Below, in pieces: positions 11,065 through 21,096 of a stretch of 64,000 nt of DNA. The position numbers and the translations under genes are program-made. Below the pieces are notes generated by a model that ran no database searches, was not told the DNA's origin, and saw only the letters and a list, made by a program, of their open reading frames with translations. The stretch is from Galeopsis tetrahit (lineage: Eukaryota; Streptophyta; Magnoliopsida; Lamiales; Lamiaceae): the NCBI GenBank assembly GCA_963675135.1, contig OY776133.1, positions 33,191,994 to 33,255,993 of the forward strand, read 5' to 3'. Each line of letters begins with the position of its first letter. Position 1 is the stretch's first letter.

Positions 11065-12460
11065 TTGCATTCATACATTTTTGTTTCAGAGTTGTAGAGT
11101 ACAACTCATACAAAAAATGGTTTCGACAAAACGACTATATATCAATATCCATAAACCACATCTTCATAGTACATGGACTATAATAAATATTTACATTTGT
11201 TTTATAATATATCTGTTCAATTTTTGGTAATTTTTAATTGTTTTAATTGAAGAAAAAAATTGACACCTAATTGAATAAGAAAAAAATAAATCGAAATCAA
11301 ATTGAAAAAAAAAAAAGAATAGAAATCTTACCGATTTTAATTTCTCGGTTCGCTTGGTTGTTTTGCTTTTAATCTTCATCCCTAGTCTACACAAATATAT
11401 GTGATTTTATAAAATTTGTTGGTGAAATTAAAAAATGAGTGCATAATGACAAATACAGTATATCATCATTAATTATTTTTTCTTTCCCTATATCCCTTAA
11501 TTAGATTCACACCAGCTTATTACGTAAAATATTAATAAATATTATAATAATGTGTTTAAATAATTTAAAGAGTAAAATTTATGTCCTGTAATATTTATTT
11601 TTTAAATATTCATATTTTTTTATTTTTGGTAATTCATAAAAAAGTCATACAATTAATTATTGTTAATAAAATGAGATATAATATATATAATTTTTCTGAA
11701 TTAAAGTATATAACTTTATAATTTTCTCATCAAAATATACTTTTTAAATGTGAAAATAAATATATATATATATGAAAGATATATCAAACTTATAAAAGGT
11801 CAAACTTGTTAACACAAATTGATACATATAGGTCTTTCTCAATTAATACTCACATGATAAGATTAATTTTAAATTTTAAACTCAACTAATCAATGATATG
11901 TGTAACTACACATAATCATTAAATGACACATCAGTAAAATGATTATAGGGTTGACAAACTAGCTATAAAACTTTCTATTAATATTCAAATAAGAGTGATG
12001 CATGATTCATCAAAATTTTCTATAATTATTTGCAAACCATAGAGAATAATTTTTAAGAACCAAACTTGCAAATATAAATTTAAATATTAGAATAAAAAAA
12101 GGATTAAAACATTTCTTTAATATAAATGGTATGTATATCATTTTTTAAACCATTAGTAACATAATATAATTAATATTGTAATTGATACGTACAAAATAAA
12201 TGCACAATAAAATGACAAAATTAACTTCGATTAATCGGTGATGAAACGACACAGTACGAGGTTGGATTGTGCTCGGCACAATGCAAAGCACGCTGAACGT
12301 GGTAATTATCAAGTATGGCCGGTTTACCTGGCCAATACTTAATTTTAGCCTTTGACCATTTTAAGTGGAAAAAACATTAATTAAAAAAAAAAAAATCCAC
12401 CTTAAGGTTTTCCATCTTTTTTTGCTTCCTTCTAAGCTTCTGCGAAAAAAAAATAAACCT
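11065..12460. other. AT-rich intergenic sequence
   Basis: No gene or RNA seen. The stretch is strongly A/T-rich, with poly-A and AT runs (for example 11757-11772). Around 12235-12310 composition becomes more even, but no feature is recognised. Confidence 0.55.
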
Positions 12461-12461
12461 C

Positions 12462-12690
12462 TTTCTTCCAAGTTTTTGCAAAAGCTTCTCCATCTTCTTC
12501 ACTTTGCTTCTCCATCTTCTTCATAGAACACGATACTCCGCGGTCTTCCTTCCAGGCTTCAGCGGAAAAAAAACCCTCTCTATCTTCTTCTCAAGTTTTT
12601 GCGAGCTTCTCCATCTTCTTCGTTTCGCTTCTCCATCTTCTTTGTTTCTCTTCTCCATCTTCTTCGCAGGACACGAGACTCCGACAGGAC
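12462..12690. repeat. Imperfect tandem duplication with CTTCTCCATCTTCTTC repeats
   Basis: Two related halves (about 12468-12545 and 12590-12690) each start with AAGTTTTTGC, contain several copies of GCTTCTCCATCTTCTTC, and end in ACACGAKACTCCG. The 68-codon open stretch at 12504-12710 is a reading of this pyrimidine-rich repeat and has no recognised protein content. Confidence 0.7.
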
Positions 12691-13198
12691 GTCAGAGCGC
12701 GGCATGTTAGGTTGACTTGTAGCACATTTCAAACCAGAGGAGAAAAGTGGTAAAATTTGCTATTCTTCAAAAAAGAAAATCATTCTTAGAATTGAGGTTA
12801 CTCCAGGTTAGTCACAAAAATATTGTAATTACCCTATATTTTCTACCTAGAAATTTCATTTAAAATGAAATGTGTGAACATTTTGGTGTGTTTCGTTTCT
12901 TTATAGGAATTGTGTAGTGTTCCTTTTATTTACTGTAGTGTGTGTGTTTCTTTATGGAAATTGTGGGGGAAAATTGCGGAGTGCTTCATTTTCATTTTAA
13001 TGTGGTTGTGATTGTTTCTTTATGAAAATTGTGGGTGCTTTGTTTACTGTGTGTGGTGTGTTTCGTTGTGTGTTTCATTCCTTCATAAGAATTGTGGAGT
13101 GTTTCCATTTTTTTTTATGGGTCTAATGAAATATTATATGGAGTAACTATAAAATATACCTAGTAAATTAAGATACCAATACAACAGTTAGCAGCAGC
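12691..13198. other. Intergenic, TTTCTTTATGGAAATTGTG-like degenerate repeats
   Basis: Between 12890 and 13110 a phrase close to GTTTCTTTATGRAAATTGTG recurs four to five times with variable spacers. No gene is seen. Confidence 0.5.
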
Positions 13199-13370
13199 AT
13201 TGAATTCATTTTTCAATAATAATTTGTTGATGGGTAGATTCATTGGTTAGATATGTTGAAAAGTTTGGAAGGGTTGTAAATTCCATTGAATTCATTTTTC
13301 AATAATAATTTGTTGATGGGTAGATTCATTGGTTAGATATGTTGAAAAGTTTGGAAGGGTTGTAAATTCC
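13199..13370. repeat. Perfect 86-bp tandem duplication
   Basis: 13199-13284 and 13285-13370 are the same 86 bases (ATTGAATTCATTTTTC to TTGTAAATTCC) with no mismatch that I can see. The identity suggests a recent event. Confidence 0.95.
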
Positions 13371-13539
13371 TATACAATTCCTTGTTGTACTAACACTCAT
13401 TTTTATTTTATGCACAGCAGTAGATATCTTTTCCCAACATTTTGATCCATATATATGTAATTTATTTTTCCCTTTCACTTTATATATAGTCATATGATAA
13501 TTATAAATATATATATATATATTTTTTTTTGGATGTGCA

Positions 13540-14226
13540 ACCTGTCAAAACGGGCCGGTGGGGCGGGGCGGGCCAAAACCGCAAAAGCCCGTCATTTGAC
13601 GGGGCGGGACAACTCGTTTGTTAGGCGGGTTGCCAAAACCTCAACCCAACCCAAAAATAGACGGGCCGCGGGTTTTGACGGGTCAAATATTTTTTTTTAC
13701 AAAAATAATTATTAAATTCACCAAGAAACATAAAAAATTATGTTACAATAATATATAATTAAGAACATGAATATTCATCATGAAAAAGGTATATTTTCAA
13801 TCTATTGTATATAAAAGGAATAAATATGAAGAATTACGTAATTATTAATTAAGAACAAAAAAAACTAAATAGGAATACTGTTATTATTAATTGTATAATA
13901 TATTACAATTATATATATTATGAGTACAGAAATTCAAAAAACAAAGAAAGAAGGGAAAAAATGCGGCTACTCTAGATTTTTGCTTTTAGTTAGGTTTATT
14001 ATATATTGTTTTTTATATTTTTTAATTAAATAAAAAAAAAATTTTAAAAAATCAAAAAATGGCGGGCCAGCCCGCCAAAGCCCGCCCCAAACCGCCTAAG
14101 ACCGCGGCCCAAACGGGCCAGCCCGCCTGGGCCCGCCTCCTAGCGGTCGTAGAAAATCTTGGTCCAACCCACTGTTTTAAGTGGCGGGGCAGGCTGGCCC
14201 AATGGGCCCAGTCCGTTTTGACGGCT
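13540..14226. mobile_element. Non-autonomous TIR element with GC-rich arms, hAT-like
   Basis: The left end has CCTGTCAAAACGGGCC and the right end is its inverted counterpart, GGCCCAGTCCGTTTTGACGG. Both arms are filled with GGCGGGC/GCCCGCC words (13551-13690 and 14060-14215), and the middle is AT-rich. This layout is common in short hAT-type elements. An 8-bp target duplication is not clear: the flanks contain ATGTGCA and CTATGCA, which match only partly. The open frames on both strands at 14052-14298 are translations of the GC-rich arm. Confidence 0.6.
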
Positions 14227-14262
14227 CTATGCAGGATTAACAAAAGGGGGTTGTTGAGAAAA

Positions 14263-14346
14263 TCTGAAGAATTGTGTTTAGAATATTTTAGATTGTGAGA
14301 AAAATAGAAAGAATTATGTTTGGAATATTTTAGATTGTAAGAAAAC
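14263..14346. repeat. Imperfect short tandem duplication
   Basis: AGAATTGTGTTTAGAATATT at about 14268 recurs as AGAATTATGTTTGGAATATT near 14310, each followed by TTAGATTGTRAGAAAA. Unit length is about 42 bp. Confidence 0.7.
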
Positions 14347-14389
14347 TTGAAGAGTTCTACAAGTTTTAATGTTTTTCTAGCATGCTTGT

Positions 14390-15225
14390 TCTACAACTCT
14401 AAACAACACTACACAACTCTACACAACTCTAAACAACCTTGCACAACTCTAAACAACCCTACACAACTCTAAACAACTAGATATAAAATAAGAATACACA
14501 ACACTGAACAACTCTAAACAACTCTACACAACCCTAAACAATCTTACACAACTAGATATAAAACAAGACTACACAACATTGAACAACGCTAAACAACGTT
14601 AAACAACTCTACACAGCCCTAAACAATCTTACACAATAAGATATAAAACAAGACTACACAACATTGAACAACTTTAAACAACATTAAATAACTCTAAACA
14701 ACGTTAAACAATTTTACACAACACTAAACAACCTTACACAATTAGATATAAAATAAGACTACACAACGTTAAACAACTCTAAACAATCTTACAAAACTAA
14801 ATACTCCCTCCGTCCCATGTTAACTTTCATAGGTAGATGGGCACACATATGAAGAAAGTGTGATAATGAGTAGAGTTTTGAGGGATAATTTTGTAAATTT
14901 TTATGTATAAAGTAAATAAATGAGTTGAATTTTGTGTATGAGTGGAGAAAAAATAATGACATTTGTGTAAAATTGAGAATATTGTGAGGGTGGAGTTTAT
15001 AAAGGATTTTCCATTTTAAGGGTGTGAAAGTTATTGTGGGACGTCCTGAAAAGGAAAGTGTGAAAGTTATTGTGGGACGGGGGAAGTATAAAACAAGATT
15101 ACACAACACTGAACAACTATAAACAACACTAAACAACGTTAAACAACTCTACACAACCCTAAACAACCTTACACAACTAGATATAAAACAAGACTACACA
15201 ACACTAAACAACTCTACACAATATT
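14390..15225. repeat. Minisatellite of ACAACTCTAAACAAC-type units
   Basis: Dozens of short units such as ACAACTCTAAACAACC, ACAACCTTACACAACTAG and ATATAAAACAAGACTAC follow each other. A longer period of roughly 80-110 bp is marked by TAGATATAAAAYAAGACTACACAAC. The array is split by a MITE at 14802-15088 and resumes after it, so the MITE inserted into an existing array. Confidence 0.85.
14802..15088. mobile_element. Stowaway-like MITE inside the minisatellite
   Basis: The left end is TACTCCCTCCGTCCCATGTT and the right end is its inverse, GTGGGACGGGGGAAGTA. Length is 287 bp and no coding capacity is present. The open stretch at 14789-15136 on the minus strand is a non-coding reading through it. 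Confidence 0.85.
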
Positions 15226-15359
15226 GTTGATCACACATAAGATGAAATAAAATGTGAATTACTTATTTTTAAGTGAATAAACTCTAAATTTGACACTTTA
15301 TTCTTCAAAATGGTACATATAACATCTTATTAATGATAAACAATGAGAATGTTTAACAT
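15217..15359. repeat. Copy 1 of a ~130-bp repeat, left of the LINE
   Basis: The unit runs from ACAACACTAAACAAC through GATCACACATAAGATGA and ATGGTACATATAACATC to ATGAGAATGTTTAACATG. Two further copies follow the LINE at 18841-19110, so the LINE interrupted a tandem array. Confidence 0.8.
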
Positions 15360-18300
15360 GAGTTAGTCAACGAAACTAGTGATGAGTGGGGACAGAATAA
15401 GGAAAAATTCTTCAGATTTGAGAACGCCTGGTTGTTAGAAGAATCCTTTAAAGAGACACTTAAGATAGAATGGGCGAAGTCTGATGGAGAAGTGAACCTG
15501 GCGAATAAATTGGATAAATGTGGAAAAACACTGGAACAATGGGCAACCAGAACAGTGGGCAGTGTGGAGCGTCGACTACGCAAACTACTGATGACACTTA
15601 GCCAACGACATTCAGTTGAATCGGGGGAAGATGAACCAGGGGATACTGTGATGATCGAAAGAGAAATTGAAAAACTACACTCTCAACAGGAGGCACTATA
15701 GCACCAACGCGCACGAGTTAATTGGCTCAAATGTGGTGATAAAAACACATCATACTTCCACAATAGAGCAACTGAAAGAAGGAAAAGAAACTCAGTGTCA
15801 GGTTTGTATGATGAGAACAATAAATGGTGTACCTCTCAACAGGAGATTCAACAGCTTATCACTTCCTTCTATGGAAAACTTTTCAAATCACAGAACCCTA
15901 CGACGGAGCAGATAAACAAAATCACACGCACCACTACACCATTGGTGACGGAGGTGATGAATGCCAAACTCGGGAAAATCTTTACTAAAGAGGAAGTTTG
16001 GAAAGCGGTCTTTGAGGTACATCCGACAAAGGCTCCAGGGCCCGATGGCTTTAATGCCAATTTTTTTCAGAAAACATGGGACATCGTTGGTGAGACAGTG
16101 ACTAAGAGCATTCTTAAGATACTAAACGATGGAGCAGATATTAGTGAATGGAACAAAACATGGGTTACTTTGATTCCAAAAGTTCAAAGTCCAAAGAACA
16201 TATCAGAATTTAGGCCTATCAGCTTAAGCAATGTCAGATATCGAATTCTAGCAAAGGTTGTTGCAAACAGACTCAAAGGGGCTCTACCACAGATTATTGA
16301 TGAGAACCAGAGTGCATTCATCCCAAACAGGTTAATAACTGATAATGTACTTCTTGGCTATGAGGCTATGCACTGGATGAGGCATAATAAAAGTATGCAA
16401 GGATATGCAGCTCTAAAGCTGGATATGAGTAAGGCCTATGACAGGATTGAATGGGATTTTCTTCGAGCTCAACTTGAACATTGTGGTTTTAATCCAAGAT
16501 GGGTCGAGCTTATTATGAAATGTGTCTCAACGGTTTCATATACTTTTAGAATAAATAATACATACATAGGGGAAGTGATTCCAACCCGAGGTTTAAGACA
16601 AGGGGACCCTTTATCCCCTTTTCTTTTCGTCATCTGTGCTCAAGGTTTCTCGACCTTTTTATCGGAACTGTCAAGCAAAAAAGAAATCGAGGGAATCAAA
16701 ATTGCTAGAGGAGCTCCAATGATTACTCATTTGTTCTTTGCAGATGACAGTATTCTATTTTTTAAGGCATCACAAAAGAATGCAAGGAATGTAAAAAAAG
16801 CATTACAAACCTATGAGGCAGCGTCGGGTCAGATGATTAATTTCGACAAATCAGCAATCACTTGCAGTCCTGGAATGAATGAATTATCAAAGAGAGAGCT
16901 ACGAGACATCCTCGATGTGCAACTTCGGCAAGGGCACGACTTGTATCTCGGGCTTCCAACCTTTTCCCTTCGGGGTAAGAAAGTCCAATTCTCTTATCTT
17001 TTAGACAGAATGGCGAAGAAAATTGACAATTGGAAGAACAGAAGCTTCTCAGAAGGAGGGCGAGAAGTCCTTATAAAAGCAATCCTACAAGCAATCCCAA
17101 CATATGCCATGTCTTGCTTCAGAATTCCGCTTCAAATCTGTGAGACCATGGAAAAGTTATGTGCCAATTTCTGGTGGGGCACAAAAGAGGAAGGACATAA
17201 AATGCATTGGCAAAGATGGGAAAAACTTTGCAAACCAAAAAGTGAAGCTGGATTGGGATTCCGGAAGATGTCACATTTTAACAAGGCTTTACTAGCAAAA
17301 CAAATATGGCGTATGATTACACAACCCAACTCTTTAGTTGCTCGGGTGTTCAAAGCAAGATATTTTAAGCACACAGACATTCTCGAGGCTGAAATAGGGA
17401 GCAATCCCTCTTTCGTGTGGCGCTCTTTATGCTGGAGTAGAGATGTGATTAATAGGGGACTACGATGGTCTATTGGCAATGGAAATACGGTCAAAATTTT
17501 CAAGCATGCATGGGTTCAAGGCCTAAAAGACGGGATGGTGAAATCCAGAATAGCAGCAGCTAGTAATGTAACCATCTTCATGAGAGACAATGATAATTGG
17601 GATGAGGATATGTTACGACAGGCTTTCTTTCCATATGAAGTAGAAGGTATACTACGAACACCGACGGCAGATTTGGGTAGGGAAGATGACAGGTTCTGGA
17701 ATATGGATACCCATGGAATATACTCGGTAAAATCAGGATACCGAGAAATTCTTGAGTTTGAGAGGATACATAGTGGGTCAGAATCAACCTCAACGTCGGA
17801 CCCTATGCGACAATGGTGGAATGCTTTGTGGAACTTACAGGTACCACCTAAGTTCAGGATCTTTGCATGGAAGGTCTGTTTGGATATCATTGCGACTGAG
17901 GGGAATTTGTGGAGACATCATGTACCAGTAGAACCAATTTGTGGTTTGTGTGGAGATTACGGTGCTGGTACAACCCATTCTATTTTTTTGTGTTGTTGGT
18001 TCAATAAGGTTTGGAAGAGGGCAGGGATTTGGGGGACAATAAAAAAGGGGCGTTTTCTCTCGGCTATGGATATGCTTAATTTTCTACAGAAATCTCAACC
18101 ATTTCTTTCACTTGATGAAATCATTATGATTGCATGGGGCATTTGGAGAGAACGATGTGCTTTGCTTCACCAAAAGGGAGATAAGGGACGCCCTATAGAC
18201 AGGAGAATTGAGGTACAAGTGCTTAATTATCTAGCAGAATTCCAAAAAGCTTAGAACCAAGAGAGAACACGAAGTGCAATGAAGGAGGGTTCTACGGAAA

Positions 18301-18722
18301 GAATAGATGAGGAACAAATTTTTTTAATCAAAGTAGACGGAGCCTTTAACGAAGAGGAAAAGAAGTATGGAATTGGAGGAATAATCGAAGACCCTAAAGG
18401 GGATGTGGTGGAATCTCTCGCGAGTAAAGTAGGACCTCAAAGGTCACCGGTGGGATCAGAATTGAAAGCTATTGAAGTGGGGATTTATAAGGCTAGCCAA
18501 CGACATATTGAGCGAGTCACGGTGTATTCGGACTCCGTCCAGGCATTGGGCCTAATCACATCGAATAGAGAATGCCTAGGACCAGAGGCTAGCACACTTC
18601 GGAAGATACGAGAGATGATTAATGGATTCATAGTGTGTGAATTTCGACATCTTTCGCGCTTGCACAACGGGAAAGCTCATAGGCTAGCCCAGGATGCGGT
18701 TCACTCTACCACTTTCTCTTGA
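15360..18722 (+). pseudogene. LINE ORF2 remnant: reverse transcriptase, zf-RVT, RNase H
   Basis: One reading frame runs through the whole region and is interrupted by only two stop codons, TAG at 15699-15701 and TAG at 18252-18254. The open piece at 15795-18254 carries the reverse transcriptase: KAPGPDGFNANFF, FRPISLSNV, LDMSKAYDRIEW, RQGDPLSPFLF and the catalytic FADD near 16737-16748. A zinc-binding zf-RVT block (WNLQVPPKFRIFAWK, CGLCG) follows at about 17810-18010. The last piece, 18279-18722, is an RNase H domain with KVDGAF, GSELKAIEVG, YSDSVQAL and HNGKAHRLA. All core residues look present. The element cannot move by itself without the endonuclease. Confidence 0.93.
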
Positions 18723-18840
18723 TTGAAGTGGAGCAGTTTGAGATTTGGTACAGGTTCCAGTGAGGCTTGAATCAGTTTTTTTACCAGAAAGCTTTCGGCC
18801 TTTTAGCCTACTGGTTGTACCTCTTTTTTCAAAAAAAAAA
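15360..18840 (+). mobile_element. 5'-truncated LINE (L1-type non-LTR retrotransposon)
   Basis: Only the second part of ORF2 is present. The endonuclease domain is missing and the 5' end falls directly after repeat copy 1. The 3' end has a tail of about ten A residues at 18831-18840. 5' truncation and an A tail are the usual products of target-primed reverse transcription. No clear target duplication is seen: compared with the intact repeat copies, about 11 bases (ATTTTATTTAA) are missing at the insertion point. Confidence 0.92.
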
Positions 18841-19110
18841 TAGTATTGGACATTCAAAACTAAACAACACTATTTGATCACACATAAAATTAGTAAACTT
18901 CAATTTTGACACTTTAATCTTCAAAATGGTACACATAACATCTTATTAATGATAAACAATGAGAATGTTTAACATGATTTTATTTAATAGTATTGGGCAT
19001 TCAAAACTAAACAACACTATTTGATCACACATAAGATTAGTAAATTTCAATTTGACACTTTAATATTTAAAATTGTACAAATAACATATTTTTAATGATA
19101 AATAATGAAG
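18841..19110. repeat. Copies 2 and 3 of the ~130-bp repeat
   Basis: Two tandem units, about 18841-18980 and 18985-19110, each begin TAGTATTGGRCATTCAAAACT and end GATAAACAATGAGAATG or a variant. They match the sequence left of the LINE. Confidence 0.85.
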
Positions 19111-19129
19111 TTGTTTAATATAGGGTTAT

Positions 19130-19320
19130 TTAAATAACAAGATTATTTAGAGTTGTGTTACTAAGAACTTTTTTAAAGTTGTGTAGGGTTGTTTAGAGTT
19201 GTATATGGTTGTTTAGAGTTGTTTACAGTTGTACAGGGTTGTTTAGAGTTGTTTATAGTTGTAAAAAGTTGTTTAGAGTTGTTTGCAGTTGTACACGGTT
19301 GTTTAAAGAACCTAATACAA
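19130..19320. repeat. GTTGTTTAGAGTTGT minisatellite, inverted relative to 14390-15225
   Basis: About ten units of GTTGTTTAGAGTTG with variants (TACAGTTGTACAGG) follow each other. They are the reverse complement of the unit to the left of the LINE, so the region has a large inverted symmetry. Confidence 0.85.
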
Positions 19321-19429
19321 CTCGCCAAAATAAATTATGTTGACCCAAAATTGAGGTAACTCCATATCTACAAGTCAATAAGAAAATTATACTCCGTAAT
19401 TGTTAATAATAGAATATTTAATAAAAAAA

Positions 19430-19610
19430 AAACAATCTAAACAACTTAAACAACCATAAACAATCATCTTAAACAACCACCATAAACAACATAAAACAGC
19501 TCTAAACAACCACATTAAACAACCCTAAACAACCACATTAAACAACTCTACACAATCCTAAACAACCACATTACACAACCCTAAACAACCACATTAAACA
19601 ATTCAAAAGG
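19430..19610. repeat. AACAACCACATTAAACAACCC minisatellite
   Basis: Units close to AACAACCACATTAAACAACC recur seven to eight times, again in the direct orientation. They are related in sequence to the other CTAAACAAC arrays. Confidence 0.8.
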
Positions 19611-20301
19611 GTTTATTGGGTGTAAATCTAAAAAAACAATCACTTGAATTTAATATGATAAAATATCAAACAACAAATTTAAACAAAATAAATATAATAG
19701 AAATATATTTTTTACCTTCAATCCAACTTTCAATTACATTATGAAAAAAAAATGTAAGAATTTGAGTGTAGAAAATGAAAAAAAATGAATGAAGAATGAG
19801 AAAAGAGAGAAGAAAAATGTGTTTCTGTTTCTCGCGGCTCCCAGCTTTGTTACTGTATTCTATTTTCATTTTTTATTTTTTAATTAATTTAATTAAAAAT
19901 AGGTTATTTTTTATATATTTTAAGTAAGTTGGACCATACTTTGACTAGGTCATTTTTGTATTTCTCCCCACGCTGAACCCCTTTTGACTAACTTGTGCCC
20001 GCTCCTAAGGACCTTGTCAACTTTGGTCTTTGTTTCTGATTCAAATTGATTCACTAGTCCATGCCCGAAAATGAATATTGAAGTGTGTGAGTTTGTTGTG
20101 CATACCTGGCCTCCAGGGCCTTCTCTTTGGTGGGTTTTCAACCCAAGTCCGTATGAGCTCATTCTGATGTGGGTTTGAGCCTCCAGGTCCATCGCAACAC
20201 ATATACAATATAATGACAATATGTGAATATATGAAGGCTCAAATCAAGAATGTCCATCATAATATTTAAGTATAATTAATAACACGGAAGAATAATGAAA
20301 T
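19611..20301. other. Intergenic sequence
   Basis: AT-rich up to about 19960, then more balanced to 20210. The more balanced part has open stretches on the minus strand with no recognised protein family. No gene is called. Confidence 0.5.
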
Positions 20302-20306
20302 AGTAT

Positions 20307-21033
20307 TGATGCGGCCTAAAAATGTCACCCAATGAGGAGTCGACACGTGTATGAATGATAAGATTGAGAAGAAAGGATTAAGCCATCTAGTGTTCTCTGG
20401 ATAAAAAGTCTTCTCTGAAGGTCTCTCTGGAGGGAGCTCTGCCTGGAGATGAATATCAGAATCAAACAGTTTTAACATAAGATCGTGGGTCGTAAATATA
20501 GGGGATTCCCGCTATCTTTGCTCAAGACTTGATAAAGGGAAGACCTTATTCTCCTTTATTTTAGGAGAATAGGTCCACTAAGGGATAAGGCTGCCGAGTC
20601 TTCAGGGAGTGGAGAGAAAGGAGGACTGGATCCCCTCAGTAGGGCCGAGTCTCACGGGCATCTCCGAAATAAGAGGAAGGCTTGACTTCCTCTCCAGAAG
20701 ATATCTCTATAAATAGGTAATTTCGAAGATATTTCCAGGTTAGACACATATACGCTAAAACTTTACTATACTGAATAAAAAACGCCTTTCTGAGATTCTT
20801 TGAGAACTGATTTAAGATATCAAGGATCTTGAGATCCTTGGGAGATTTGATAAGCCCTATACTGACTTAGGCATCAGAGTGTCCACACCGGACTCCCCTC
20901 CGGTGTGTTCTTTGCAGGTCAGCTCGAAGATTTCAAGTGAAGGTAGCCTACTCGGAACGATTATACGCGTTTGAGGAGAAGGACATCTAATTCAGAGGAT
21001 ACCCAATCCTCTTGTGCAAATTTTGGCACATCA
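20307..21033 (+). repeat. 5' LTR of the Tat Gypsy element
   Basis: Starts TGATGCGGCC and ends GGCACATCA. A TATA box (CTATAAATAGG) is at about 20708. Mismatches to the 3' LTR by eye: G/A in AAGATTRAGAAG, T/G in GGGCAKCTCC, A/G in GGCATCRGAG and T/A in CTAATWCAGAGG. The LTR contains its own small inverted repeats, such as CACACCGGACTCCCCTCCGGTGTG. Confidence 0.96.
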
Positions 21034-21035
21034 AC

Positions 21036-21053
21036 TGGCGCCGTCTGTGGGAA
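21036..21053 (+). promoter_or_regulatory. Primer binding site of the Tat element
   Basis: TGGCGCCGTCTGTGGGAA begins two bases after the LTR. The first nine to ten bases are complementary to the 3' end of a plant tRNA-Asp as I remember it (ends ...CGGCGCCA). The exact tRNA is an inference. Confidence 0.75.
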
Positions 21054-21096
21054 AGAGTTGAAAGATTTTCTCACGAGTTTCTACCTATCCAAGCAA

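Noticed and set aside
17132..17890. Minus-strand frames of about 120 codons
   Set aside because: They are opposite the LINE ORF2 and have no recognised content.
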